A stretch of DNA of 64,000 nucleotides from assembly GCF_001767295.1 (NCBI RefSeq), contig NZ_CP014944.1, positions 2,666,001 to 2,730,000 on the forward strand. Reading direction: 5' to 3'. The notes beneath the pieces are model-generated. The model searched no databases. It saw nothing but the letters and a program-made list of their open reading frames with translations, and had not been told where the DNA came from. Shown in pieces: positions 36,940-46,141 of this stretch (position 1 is its first letter; every line of letters begins with the position of its first letter). The translations under genes and the position numbers were made by a program. The stretch comes from Colwellia sp. PAMC 20917. GTDB taxonomy: Bacteria; Pseudomonadota; Gammaproteobacteria; Enterobacterales; Alteromonadaceae.

Positions 36940-39267
36940 CTACAGCTTCAAGTGTGTATTGAAGTAATTAGTCATCATGGTTTTAATGTGTAACGTTGTG
37001 CCACTGCCTTCGTACAAGCCATGGCTTCGATTCGGGTAAGACATGAAGTCAAACTGACGGTTGTGCTTAACTAATTCATTAATTAGGCGCTCAGACCCTT
37101 GGTAATGAACATTATCGTCGCCTGTGCCATGAATAAGCAGTAATTTACCTTGCAAGTTTTTAGCATGGGTAATAGGAGAACCTTGCTTGTAACCTTCGGC
37201 AAAGTCAGCTAATAAACCCGAATAGCGTTCTTGGTAAATAGAATCGTATAAACGTTGATCTGGCACAGGTGCTAAAGAAATACCGACGTGATATTGCTCA
37301 GGGTAACGGAACATCATATTTAAGGTCATCGAACCACCGCCAGAATGCCCCCAAATAGCAACATGGTCAGTATCAATATAGTCCCAACGATTTGCCATTG
37401 CTGTTAATGCATCAGATTGGTCGCGTGAAGAAAGTACACCGACTGCGCCGTAAATTGATTTGCGCCACTCTCTGCCTTTTGGTGTGCGCGTACCGCGATT
37501 ATCAATAGAGGCTATTATGTAACCCTGCTCAGTTAACATTTGATCCCACATAGCGGCATTGCCACGCCAGCTATCAGTAACCGTTTGTCCCCAAGACTCT
37601 CCATAAACATAAAAAATGATAGGATATTTTTTCTTAGGATCAAAATCTGCAGGGCGAATAATATAACCGTCTAAAACGACACCATCTTGTGCTGTTACTT
37701 GAAAAAATTCATGATCTGTTTTTGGCAACTCAGCTAATTTATCGATTAATACCTTGTTGTCCATCATCATGTGTTTGGTTTGATGACCTTCAATTTTCAC
37801 TAAACGTTTCTGCGTTGGTTGGCTAAATGTCGAGTGTGAATGAATCGCCCATTGCCCGTCTGCCGACATTTGGTAACTGTTAGTACCAGCAAATTCTTCA
37901 GGAGTGACCCGTTGATTACTTAAACTTCCATCAAGCTTGCTGCGATATAAGTAACGCTGTGCAACATTTTCAGGTGAAGCTATGTAGTACAGCCAACCGT
38001 TTTCTTCGTCGATGGTTTGAATGCTTATTACATCAAAGTCACCTTCCGTTAAGTTTAAAGCGGTTTTTCCGTCACGTGTTATGTTGAAAACATGGCGCCA
38101 ACCACTGCGTTCACTTGTCCATAAAAAACTGTTGCCTTGGTTTAACCAGCGAGCATCGTCAAAGAAATCAAGAAAGGTCTCTTCTTGCTCTGTCATCACG
38201 GGGGTGACATCACCGGTATTAGCGTTAGCTAAATAAAGAATATTAGTGTCTTGTTTGCGGTTGACATGCTGTACCAATATTTGTTGACTGTTACCTGACC
38301 AATTCATGCGTGGAATATACATATCGCGTGAGTTGTTGGGTAGATTGGCCCAGATAGTTTTTGTTGTTGTTAAATTTACTACGCCAACTTTTGGCAATGC
38401 ATTTGTTTCACCCACTTTAGGGTAAGGGAATTTTGTGATGGTCGGGTAAAGTTCGTCAGTATTATTAATCATAATGAAGTCTTTACTACCACTGGTGTCT
38501 AACTGCCAGTAGGCAATTTTTTCACCGTCAGGGCTCCAGCGAAAACCATCCTTAATGGTAAACTCTTCTTCGTAAACCCAGTCAAATAAACCATTGATTT
38601 TTCCATCACCAGCGTCAAATGTTAATTGAGACACCTTATTATTTGCTAAGTCTTCTACATAAATATTGTCTGCAACCACGTAAGCGACTTTACTTGCATC
38701 AGGCGAAAATTTTGCAAACATTAATGAGCTTTCTAAGGGCTTCTTGCCACCAAGTTGCATTAATTTATTGGTTTTTATATCTAATAACCAATAATCACCT
38801 CGACTGTTTGAACGCCATACTTTTTTACTATTCGTATAAATAAGCAGTTTCTGACGGTCGTCTGACCAAGTGTAATTATCTATAGCTAATGGCTTTTCAG
38901 TGCCTTTAGGTGTCAGTTGTTGTGCCGAAATTAATACCGAACGCTGTAAGGTTTCAGGGTTATAAACAACAATGTCACGACCTATGCTGATTTCTTTGCC
39001 TTTTTCATCTGTTTTTGTTTTTGCTGATTTTTCAACGATAGTGTAACCACTACCGTCGGCTAACCAACGTAGACGAGAAATATAATCTGAGCTAAATTCA
39101 CCCTCTTTGTAAATACGTTCAACGGTTAACGGCGCTGATTTTTTAAGGTTAATGTTAGTATTTGTGGTATTTTCTGTGGTGATGTTTTGACAAGCAGCTA
39201 ATGATACGGCAATTGCAGTGGTCAATGCGGTTGAGCATAGCCAACGAGTTATTTTTATTTTAGGCAT
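36940..39267 (-). CDS. Dipeptidyl peptidase IV-type S9 peptidase, predicted lipoprotein
   Basis: The 775-residue serine peptidase has a lipoprotein-type signal (lipobox LAAC near residues 22-25) and a two-domain S9B layout: a beta-propeller (about 50-500) and a C-terminal alpha/beta hydrolase. The triad is visible: serine in WGHSGGGSMT, aspartate in IHGTGDDNVH and histidine in NRSHGLYEG. The double-glutamate segment YEEEFTIKDGF, which binds the substrate amino terminus in DPP-IV, is also present. It should release X-Pro dipeptides at the outer envelope. Full length and probably active. Confidence 0.93.
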   Translation of the reverse strand: MPKIKITRWLCSTALTTAIAVSLAACQNITTENTTNTNINLKKSAPLTVERIYKEGEFSSDYISRLRWLADGSGYTIVEKSAKTKTDEKGKEISIGRDIVVYNPETLQRSVLISAQQLTPKGTEKPLAIDNYTWSDDRQKLLIYTNSKKVWRSNSRGDYWLLDIKTNKLMQLGGKKPLESSLMFAKFSPDASKVAYVVADNIYVEDLANNKVSQLTFDAGDGKINGLFDWVYEEEFTIKDGFRWSPDGEKIAYWQLDTSGSKDFIMINNTDELYPTITKFPYPKVGETNALPKVGVVNLTTTKTIWANLPNNSRDMYIPRMNWSGNSQQILVQHVNRKQDTNILYLANANTGDVTPVMTEQEETFLDFFDDARWLNQGNSFLWTSERSGWRHVFNITRDGKTALNLTEGDFDVISIQTIDEENGWLYYIASPENVAQRYLYRSKLDGSLSNQRVTPEEFAGTNSYQMSADGQWAIHSHSTFSQPTQKRLVKIEGHQTKHMMMDNKVLIDKLAELPKTDHEFFQVTAQDGVVLDGYIIRPADFDPKKKYPIIFYVYGESWGQTVTDSWRGNAAMWDQMLTEQGYIIASIDNRGTRTPKGREWRKSIYGAVGVLSSRDQSDALTAMANRWDYIDTDHVAIWGHSGGGSMTLNMMFRYPEQYHVGISLAPVPDQRLYDSIYQERYSGLLADFAEGYKQGSPITHAKNLQGKLLLIHGTGDDNVHYQGSERLINELVKHNRQFDFMSYPNRSHGLYEGSGTTLHIKTMMTNYFNTHLKL

Positions 39268-39299
39268 AATATTTCCTTAATTTGCGTACAATCACTTTA

Positions 39300-39313
39300 A
39301 ATTGTATACAATT
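39300..39313. promoter_or_regulatory. 14-base palindrome, possible operator
   Basis: AATTGTATACAATT is a perfect palindrome 33 bases upstream of the peptidase ATG, in the region shared with the divergent ABC exporter. A related half (GTACAAT) is 12 bases away at 39286-39292. It looks like a site for a dimeric repressor, but no regulator is identified. Confidence 0.4.
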
Positions 39314-39434
39314 AATTGGCAATGCTGTTGGTCGATTAATTTGTCACTTTTACCGTATTTAAATGATCGCTTAGCGGTTGAAAAAAGTAAATTTGACCTC
39401 ACCTATTGCACATCAAAAAACAAAAGGTTGAACC

Positions 39435-40370
39435 ATGAATAACGCACTAGAAATTTCTGGCTTAAAAAAAGTTTATAAAGGTGGTTTTACTGCACTTAAA
39501 GGTATCGATCTTACGGTTAAACAAGGTGACTTTTTTGCTTTACTTGGTCCTAATGGCGCAGGCAAGTCGACAACCATAGGTATCATTACTTCTTTGGTTA
39601 ATAAAACCGCGGGTAGTGTTAAAGTTTTTGGTCATGATATTGATAAAGAACTTGAACAAGCCAAAAGCTATTTAGGTCTAGTCCCACAAGAATTTAACTT
39701 TAATCAATTTGAAACCTTGTTAACTATCTTAGTTAATCAAGCCGGTTACTATGGTGTTGAACGTTCTTTAGCATTTAAACGCGCTGAAAAGTACCTGAAA
39801 AAACTCGATTTATGGGACAAGCGTAACGATGCAGGTCGTATGCTTTCAGGGGGAATGAAACGTCGCCTGATGATTGCAAGAGCGCTAATGCATGAACCAC
39901 AGGTACTTATTCTTGACGAACCTACTGCCGGTGTTGATATTGAACTTCGTCGCTCAATGTGGATTTTCTTACGTGAATTAAATAAGCAGGGTATTACGAT
40001 CATTTTAACGACCCATTATTTGGAAGAAGCTGAAATGCTTTGTCGAAATATTGCCATTATTGACTCAGGTGTGATCGTTGAAGATACTGATATGAAATCT
40101 TTGCTGTCAAAATTAGACCAAGAAACAATCGTCTTTGATATCGACCCCATAACTAATGCGCCAGAGCTTGATGCATTCACTTGTCGATTGATTGACGACC
40201 ACACCTTAGAAGTTGATGTGAAAAAGTCGCAACTTATTAATGATATTTTTAGCCAGCTTAACGGACAAAATATTAATGTTCGTAGTATGCGTAATAAAAG
40301 TAATCGCCTAGAAGAGTTATTTGTCAGTCTCGTGGGTAGTGGGCAAAAAGTTAAACAGGAGAATAAATAG
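39435..40370 (+). CDS. ABC transporter ATP-binding protein (YadG-like)
   Basis: The 311-residue ATPase has Walker A GPNGAGKST, the signature LSGGMKRRLMIARAL, Walker B VLILDEPTAGVD and the H-loop in TTHYLEEAEML. The C-terminal 80 residues form the extra domain of ABC-2 exporters such as YadG. With the next gene it forms an export complex at the inner membrane; the substrate is unknown. The start ATG has AAAGGTTG upstream, and the permease ATG follows its stop by one base. Confidence 0.93.
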   Translation: MNNALEISGLKKVYKGGFTALKGIDLTVKQGDFFALLGPNGAGKSTTIGIITSLVNKTAGSVKVFGHDIDKELEQAKSYLGLVPQEFNFNQFETLLTILVNQAGYYGVERSLAFKRAEKYLKKLDLWDKRNDAGRMLSGGMKRRLMIARALMHEPQVLILDEPTAGVDIELRRSMWIFLRELNKQGITIILTTHYLEEAEMLCRNIAIIDSGVIVEDTDMKSLLSKLDQETIVFDIDPITNAPELDAFTCRLIDDHTLEVDVKKSQLINDIFSQLNGQNINVRSMRNKSNRLEELFVSLVGSGQKVKQENK

Positions 40371-40371
40371 T

Positions 40372-41145
40372 ATGTCATCAAAAAGTAATTTTATTGCTCT
40401 GAAAAGCATTTTATATAAAGAAATCAATCGTTTTATGCGTATATGGGTACAAACACTGGTCCCTCCTGCTATTACCATTAGCTTATACTTTGTTATTTTT
40501 GGTGAACTTATCGGTTCGCGCATTGGACAAATGGGCGGGTTTGATTATATGTCGTTCATTGTGCCTGGTTTAATCATGATGAGTGTCATTACCAATTCAT
40601 ACTCCAATGTAGCCTCGTCATTTTTTAGTGCTAAATGGCAACGTAATGTTGAAGAAATGCTGGTTGCACCGGTACCAAATTGGGTGATTGTTGCCGGTTA
40701 TGTTGGTGGCGGTATGGCACGTGGTATGTTGGTGGGTACGATAGTGACTTTAGTCTCTTTATTGTTTGTTGATATTCAAATTCATAATATTTGGGTGATT
40801 ATTGCCACGGTTAGTTTAACGTCAGCAACGTTTGCCTTAGGCGGTTTGATTAACGCTATTTTCGCTGGTAGTTTCGATGATATATCCATTATACCAACGT
40901 TTATTTTAACGCCATTAACGTATCTCGGTGGTGTCTTTTATTCGATCAGTTTACTCCCTGATTTTTGGCAAGGTGTTTCACAATTAAATCCTATCGTTTA
41001 TATGGTCAATGCTTTTAGATACGGATTTTTAGGTATTAGTGATGTGAGTCTAACATTAGCATTTTCTGTATTAGGGGCATTTATTATTACCTTATATGCT
41101 ATTGCCATGACACTTATCACCAAAGGAATAGGGCTACGTAGCTAA
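40372..41145 (+). CDS. ABC-2 type transporter permease (YadH-like)
   Basis: The 257-residue permease has six hydrophobic segments and ABC-2 signatures, including YMSFIVPGLIMMSVI, VEEMLVAPVPNW and the closing NPIVYMVNAFRYGFLG. I use ATG 40372, preceded by CAGGAGAA, over an in-frame start 17 codons earlier inside the ATPase gene. It pairs with the ATPase. Its stop codon overlaps the start of the methyltransferase gene (TAATG), so all three genes are translationally linked. Confidence 0.92.
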   Translation: MSSKSNFIALKSILYKEINRFMRIWVQTLVPPAITISLYFVIFGELIGSRIGQMGGFDYMSFIVPGLIMMSVITNSYSNVASSFFSAKWQRNVEEMLVAPVPNWVIVAGYVGGGMARGMLVGTIVTLVSLLFVDIQIHNIWVIIATVSLTSATFALGGLINAIFAGSFDDISIIPTFILTPLTYLGGVFYSISLLPDFWQGVSQLNPIVYMVNAFRYGFLGISDVSLTLAFSVLGAFIITLYAIAMTLITKGIGLRS

Positions 41146-41867
41146 TGACTATCAATATCGATAAAGAGGATGTCAGCGTGACGGGTGATTCAAGAGTTAT
41201 TATCACTAATCAACCTGGCATTCATGAAAAACTTGAAGAAATTGTTGAAAAACATTTACAGCACCGCTCGCAAAAGCCTTTTCAAGCACATACCGAGCAA
41301 GCGTTTGCCGCAATGGATGCTTTAGTGAAAGCCCATCAAGGGGATATTATTTTAGACTCGTGCTGTGGTGTTGGGCAAAGTACACGTATTTTAGCCAAAC
41401 AAAATCCGCAGGCTTTAGTGATTGGTGTTGATAAGTCAGCGCACCGCATTAATCGTAATGTAGATGAACTTCTCCATGACGATGGCTCTAAAATTGAAAA
41501 CTTTCATTTAGTTAGAGCAAACTTGAATGATTTTTATCGTTTAGTTGACCAAGCGAATTGGCCGGTAAAAAAACATTATATTTTGTATCCCAATCCTTGG
41601 CCTAAATCTAAACACATTCAAAGGCGTTGGCATGGTAGTGCGGTATTCCCACAAATTATTAATATTGGTGAACAAATTATTCTGCGCAGTAACTGGCGAT
41701 TATACTTAGAAGAGTTTCAATTTGCTGCCGATGTAGCGGGTATTTTAGGTAATATTAGTGCGATTACTAATGAAGAGCCTTTAACACCTTTTGAAGCAAA
41801 ATATAAAGCGAGTGGTCAACCTTGCTGGCAGTTATTGCTCAATCGTGAATACCTACCTTTTATTTAG
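41145..41867 (+). CDS. TrmB-like SAM-dependent methyltransferase
   Basis: The 240-residue product resembles tRNA (guanine-46-N7)-methyltransferase: the SAM motif region ILDSCCGVGQSTRILAKQNP and the TrmB-type LYPNPWPKSKHIQRRW. The motif I sequence DSCCGVGQS differs from the EIGFGMG of housekeeping TrmB, so this is a divergent member, possibly a second copy with another substrate. Its start overlaps the permease stop by one base. Why a tRNA-methylase-like enzyme should be coupled to an exporter is not clear. A terminator follows. Confidence 0.82.
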   Translation: MTINIDKEDVSVTGDSRVIITNQPGIHEKLEEIVEKHLQHRSQKPFQAHTEQAFAAMDALVKAHQGDIILDSCCGVGQSTRILAKQNPQALVIGVDKSAHRINRNVDELLHDDGSKIENFHLVRANLNDFYRLVDQANWPVKKHYILYPNPWPKSKHIQRRWHGSAVFPQIINIGEQIILRSNWRLYLEEFQFAADVAGILGNISAITNEEPLTPFEAKYKASGQPCWQLLLNREYLPFI

Positions 41868-41900
41868 TTTTGTTAACTATGCTGCTTAGTAAAATTGACA

Positions 41901-41930
41901 ATAAGTTAGTGAAACTCGCTAACTTATTTA
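41901..41930 (+). terminator. Hairpin terminator after the exporter-methyltransferase operon
   Basis: AATAAGTTAG and CTAACTTATT form a 10-base stem, with two more pairs possible inside, followed by TTT. An outer pairing (CTGCT with AGCAG) may extend it. It lies 33 bases after the stop. Confidence 0.65.
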
Positions 41931-42061
41931 ATGAGCAGTAAATAATGATTTAAAATTAAATTTGATTTTTATTAAAAATCAAGTGTTTAACGTATATGGC
42001 TTAGATCTTGATTACTTTTTGATTAACGAGTAATAATACTCAATCTAAAAGGATATTTAAG

Positions 42062-42157
42062 ATGAATAATTTAATTAAAAAGAATGTATTAATGATGGCG
42101 TTAAGTACTTTAGCACTTGTAGAATTAGCGCTAGTTTACGCAGCAACCATTATTTAG
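42062..42157 (+). CDS. Predicted 31-residue membrane peptide
   Basis: The short frame reads MNNLIKKNVLMMALSTLALV, then ELALVYAATII and a stop. It has a basic start and one hydrophobic segment with a central glutamate. An AAGGAT ribosome binding site lies about 8 bases before the ATG. The frame is in a 407-base gap without any other gene. Small single-helix proteins of this kind often regulate membrane complexes or transporters. Nothing links it to a known family, and it could be chance. Confidence 0.45.
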   Translation: MNNLIKKNVLMMALSTLALVELALVYAATII

Positions 42158-42274
42158 TGACTTTATTGCCGGGCTTTTCTCTGGTAGATAAAAATAAAGT
42201 ACAAGACATTTCAGTCATTTTTTATTAAAGTGCCGTTTTATGTTTACTTACCAACATGGTTACAGCGGCAAGGT

Positions 42275-43903
42275 ATGACGACGAATAAGCGCACAGCAAA
42301 AGCGACTCAAGAGTCTTTACACAGTATTTTTACCATTCCAGAAGCACCTGATTCGACATTGGGGCTGATCGAAAAAGAAATATCAGAAAATCTTGCTGGT
42401 TTTTTAGGTAATCATATTGCTGCTAAAGAACGTGCCTTAAGCGAAATTGAAAAAGATTTCGCTAGCTCGGCTATTCCCGAAGAACCTAGTTTTGTCTCTG
42501 ATCATACTCGCCATATTTTAGATAAAGTTGTTGCACAATCAGTGCATACATCAAGCCCAAGTTTTATTGGTCATATGACCTCAGCTTTACCTTACTTTAT
42601 TTTACCGCTTTCTAAATTGATGGTGGGTTTAAATCAAAATTTAGTCAAAATTGAGACATCAAAAGCATTTACCCCACTTGAACGTCAAGTGCTAGGTATG
42701 ATGCATCGTTTGGTTTATAAAGATAATGACCATTTTTATGAGCAATGGATGCACAGTGCTAACCATTCATTAGGTGCCTTCTGTTCTGGTGGCACTGTCG
42801 CCAATTTAACGGCCTTTTGGGTAGCGCGTAATAATTTGTTGAAAGCTGATGGTGATTTCAAAGGTATTGCACGAGAAGGCTTATTTAACGCATTAAAACA
42901 TTATAAATATGATGGCTTAGTGATTTTAGTGTCTGACCGTGGCCATTATTCATTAAAGAAGTCTGCTGATATCCTAGGGATTGGTCAGGACAGCGTGATA
43001 TCAATTCCTACCGATGGCCATAACCGCATTGATTGCCAGAAATTACGTGAAAAATGCCTTGAGTTGAAACAAAGAAACATCCGCGTATTAAGTATTGTTG
43101 GCGTTGCTGGTACGACAGAAACAGGTAACATTGATCCATTAGATAAAATGGCTGATATTGCTGAAGAGTTTCAAACACACTTTCATGTCGATGCAGCATG
43201 GGGTGGCGCGACATTATTATCAAATAAATACCGTCCACTGCTTAAGGGAATTGAACGCGCTGATTCAGTAACTATCGATGCTCACAAGCAAATGTATGTG
43301 CCCATGGGCGCAGGCCTTGTGGTGTTTAAAAATCCGGCTTCTGTGGCTTCTATTGAACACCATGCCGAATATATTTTACGTAAAGGTTCAAAAGATTTAG
43401 GCTCTCATACCTTGGAGGGATCAAGACCCGGTATGGCGATGTTGGTTTATGCAAGCTTACATATTATCAGTCGACCTGGTTATGAAATGTTGATTAACCA
43501 AGGAATTGACAGAGCACGGTATTTTGCAGAACGCATTAATCAGCATGCTGACTTTGAGTTAATAACTGAACCAGAGTTATGTTTATTAACCTATCGCTAC
43601 AATCCAAAAGCGGTTCAAAACTTATTAGCAAATAGTTCAGCAGAACAACAAGATAAGATTAATGATTTACTCGATGACCTGACTAAATTTATTCAAAAAC
43701 GTCAACGTGAAAATGGTAAATCATTTGTTTCACGTACGCGTATTGAAGTGCAGCGTTATCAAGGTCGAAAAACGGTGGTTTTTCGTGTTGTATTGGCGAA
43801 TCCATTAACCTCCAATGAAATTCTTAATGATGTGCTAGTGGAGCAACTTGAATTGGCTCAAGAAAGTGAAACCTTTCTACCTGATTTATTGTCTTTAACT
43901 TAG
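42275..43903 (+). CDS. panP: Pyridoxal-dependent aspartate 1-decarboxylase PanP
   Basis: PanP makes beta-alanine from aspartate for pantothenate and replaces PanD in many Vibrio, Shewanella and relatives. This product of about 542 residues aligns by eye with Vibrio PanP through FTIPEAPDSTLGLIEKEI, HTSSPSFIGHMTSALPYFI and KIETSKAFTPLERQVLGM. The PLP lysine is in TIDAHKQMYVPMG and the cofactor aspartate in HVDAAWGG. I start it at ATG 42275, which fits the family N-terminus; a GTG lies 15 codons upstream. panC and panB follow about 0.5 kb away on the other strand. A glutamate-decarboxylase role is the main alternative. Confidence 0.9.
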   Translation: MTTNKRTAKATQESLHSIFTIPEAPDSTLGLIEKEISENLAGFLGNHIAAKERALSEIEKDFASSAIPEEPSFVSDHTRHILDKVVAQSVHTSSPSFIGHMTSALPYFILPLSKLMVGLNQNLVKIETSKAFTPLERQVLGMMHRLVYKDNDHFYEQWMHSANHSLGAFCSGGTVANLTAFWVARNNLLKADGDFKGIAREGLFNALKHYKYDGLVILVSDRGHYSLKKSADILGIGQDSVISIPTDGHNRIDCQKLREKCLELKQRNIRVLSIVGVAGTTETGNIDPLDKMADIAEEFQTHFHVDAAWGGATLLSNKYRPLLKGIERADSVTIDAHKQMYVPMGAGLVVFKNPASVASIEHHAEYILRKGSKDLGSHTLEGSRPGMAMLVYASLHIISRPGYEMLINQGIDRARYFAERINQHADFELITEPELCLLTYRYNPKAVQNLLANSSAEQQDKINDLLDDLTKFIQKRQRENGKSFVSRTRIEVQRYQGRKTVVFRVVLANPLTSNEILNDVLVEQLELAQESETFLPDLLSLT

Positions 43904-44145
43904 CTTATATTCTGTAACTCTACTTGAAATGTTTTACTTTTACTTTCGTTGTGTAAGTTATTTCTTTCGTTGTACTATTTTTCTTCCTAAACTTTATTTT
44001 TTAACCTGTTGTTAAATAAGTTAATATATGTTTTTAATGAGTTTTTGTTCTATAAAGTTTCATTTAGATCTATAAATGTTATTTTCTTTATGAAAGTTGT
44101 TATGTAATAATTCATGCACGATTACATTTTGTGGTGGTAATAATT

Positions 44146-44295
44146 ATGGAATACGACATGAGAAAAACTCCAGTAGAAGTATCTGAACACAATCACGCTG
44201 ACATTTCATCGGTTCAACAAGCCTTAATTGAAGCGCAAAAAGAAATTTTAGAATTGCAATCGCAAATTCAATGGTTAGAACGCTCATACGAATAA
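44146..44295 (+). CDS. Predicted 49-residue coiled-coil protein
   Basis: The frame codes a charged N-terminus (MEYDMRKTPVEVSEHNHADI) and a helix with a clear heptad pattern (LIEAQKEILELQSQIQWLER), reminiscent in size and form of SlyX-like proteins. A G-rich sequence (GTGGTGG) lies about 7 bases before the ATG, and a strong terminator follows 31 bases after the stop. That fits a real small gene. Family unknown. Bases 43904-44145 before it hold no gene; they contain two CTTTCGTTGT copies 21 bases apart (43943 and 43964). Confidence 0.6.
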   Translation: MEYDMRKTPVEVSEHNHADISSVQQALIEAQKEILELQSQIQWLERSYE

Positions 44296-44321
44296 CTTTT
44301 TGTCGCGTTTTAGCACAGTAA

Positions 44322-44366
44322 ATACTAAAAAGCCGAATGTTATGAAAATAACATTCGGCTTTTTTG
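44322..44366. terminator. Strong bidirectional terminator with GAAA tetraloop
   Basis: AAAAGCCGAATGTTAT and ATAACATTCGGCTTTT form a 16-base perfect stem closed by GAAA (44327-44362), with T6 on the plus strand and A/T-rich tract on the other. It serves the 49-residue gene and panC. Confidence 0.9.
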
Positions 44367-44400
44367 ATCTTTATTTATTAATACGAGCAGTAAATAATTA

Positions 44401-45246
44401 TTAGAGGAAAACTTGTAAATTATCGATTAACCTTGCTTTACCACAATGTGCAGCGGCGAGGATCACTAATTCTTTATCATCTTTATTGGCAGGTTGTAGT
44501 GTTCTTGCATGACAAATATCAATATAGTCAGTTTTCATACCGGCATTATTGATCAAATGAGTGGCTTGTTTGATCAGACTACTAAAGTCGTGATCAGACT
44601 TTATTTGCTGTGCTAGCCATTGAATGTTTTTTGCAAGTGCTGGTGCGATTGCAAGTTGTTCCGGCGTTAAATAACCGTTTCTCGAACTCATTGCTAAGCC
44701 ACTCTTTTCGCGAACTGTATCGACAGCAATAATATCAATAGCCATTGAAAGGTCTTCAACCATAGTTTTTATCACTTGGACTTGCTGATAGTCTTTTAAA
44801 CCAAAACACGCGATGTCTGGTTGTACTAAATTAAACAGTTTACACACAACCGTAGCAACACCACGAAAGTGCCCTGGACGGCTTTCTCCACAGTAACCAA
44901 CAGATACATTGGGTACATCAACATAAGTCTGCTTATCTAGCCCTTTAGGATAAATCATTTGAGCTGAAGGGATAAAGAGTAAATCAGTGTTAGCAGAGAC
45001 TAATTGCTGTTGATCGTTGTCGAGCGTGCGCGGGTAATTATCAATATCTTCATTGGCGCCAAATTGCATGGGATTAACAAATATACTGGCAACCACTTTG
45101 TCGGCGTGGCGATGAGCCTCTGTTACTAAAGCTATATGCCCAGCGTGTAAATTGCCCATGGTAGGGACAAACGCTATTTTTAAACCTTGTTTACGCCATT
45201 CAGTGACTTGCTGGCGTAATTCAATAATCTCATTTACTATTTTCAT
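44401..45246 (-). CDS. panC: Pantothenate synthetase
   Basis: PanC joins pantoate and beta-alanine with ATP to give pantothenate. The 281-residue product has the nucleotidyltransferase motifs [26 protein letters not shown] and the KMSKS-like SSRNGYL, as well as [11 protein letters not shown]. It follows panB by 17 bases at the end of the sfsA-dksA-gluQ-pcnB-folK-panB-panC series. PanD is absent at the usual place after panC; panP takes its role nearby. Confidence 0.97.
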   Translation of the reverse strand: MKIVNEIIELRQQVTEWRKQGLKIAFVPTMGNLHAGHIALVTEAHRHADKVVASIFVNPMQFGANEDIDNYPRTLDNDQQQLVSANTDLLFIPSAQMIYPKGLDKQTYVDVPNVSVGYCGESRPGHFRGVATVVCKLFNLVQPDIACFGLKDYQQVQVIKTMVEDLSMAIDIIAVDTVREKSGLAMSSRNGYLTPEQLAIAPALAKNIQWLAQQIKSDHDFSSLIKQATHLINNAGMKTDYIDICHARTLQPANKDDKELVILAAAHCGKARLIDNLQVFL

Positions 45247-45263
45247 ATAGGGTATTTTACAAT

Positions 45264-46061
45264 CTATTTAACAAAAATATGTTCGTCACCAGGGAAGTTT
45301 CCATCAGAGACTTCACTAATGTATAACTCAATGGCTTTTTTAATGTCACCAGTATCGATCAAAAAATTACGTGAAAACTTTGGCATATAACTACAGGAAA
45401 TACCCAAAGCATCGTGCATCACCAAGATTTGACCATCGGTATCTTTACCTGCACCAATACCAATAGTTGGGATTGAAACAGCAGCAGTAATCGCTTTACC
45501 TAAATCACAAGGTATACATTCTAAAACTAACAATTGCGCGCCAGCCGCTTCAAGTAACTTAGCGTCGGCGATCATTTTATCTGCTTGTGATTTTTCACGG
45601 CCTTGTACTTTAAACCCACCAAATACATTAACAGATTGTGGTGTTAAGCCCAAATGAGCACAGACTGGAATACCGCGCTCTACTAAGCCTTTAATTGTAT
45701 CAACTAGCCATTCACCACCTTCCATTTTTACCATGCTTGCACCCGCTTGCATAAGTTTTGCCGCGTTAGTGAAAGCTTGTTCTTTAGTGGCATATGTCAT
45801 AAAAGGCATATCACTAATGATGAGGGTGTCCGTAACGCCACGCTTTACTGACTGTGTATGATAAGCCATATGATCTATATCAACAGGTAATGTGTCATCT
45901 TGGCCTTGTAAAACCATACCCAATGAATCGCCAATTAAAATAGCGTGAATACCTGCTTGATCGAATAGTTTTGCAAAACTTGCATCATATGCGGTGATGG
46001 TAGAAATTTTTTCACCTTGCTGTTTCATTTTTAGCAAAGTTGATGTGGTTATCTTAGCCAT
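45264..46061 (-). CDS. panB: 3-methyl-2-oxobutanoate hydroxymethyltransferase
   Basis: PanB adds a hydroxymethyl group from methylene-tetrahydrofolate to ketoisovalerate, giving ketopantoate. The 265-residue product shows [15 protein letters not shown], the metal-binding [18 protein letters not shown] and [15 protein letters not shown]. The length is standard. It lies upstream of panC with a short gap and about 80 bases after folK; the gap contains TGAGTAAATACTCA (46086-46099), a short inverted repeat. Confidence 0.97.
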   Translation of the reverse strand: MAKITTSTLLKMKQQGEKISTITAYDASFAKLFDQAGIHAILIGDSLGMVLQGQDDTLPVDIDHMAYHTQSVKRGVTDTLIISDMPFMTYATKEQAFTNAAKLMQAGASMVKMEGGEWLVDTIKGLVERGIPVCAHLGLTPQSVNVFGGFKVQGREKSQADKMIADAKLLEAAGAQLLVLECIPCDLGKAITAAVSIPTIGIGAGKDTDGQILVMHDALGISCSYMPKFSRNFLIDTGDIKKAIELYISEVSDGNFPGDEHIFVK

Positions 46062-46141
46062 ATTTAGTCCAAAATTTTTAAGGTTTGAGTAAATACTCAG
46101 AGAGTGTATTTGAGTGCGCGTACTTTCGCATAATTGTTAAA

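Noticed and set aside
43943-43973. Two CTTTCGTTGT copies 21 bases apart as an operator
   Set aside because: Short, T-rich, in an A/T-rich gap after panP and with no gene clearly controlled; chance is likely.
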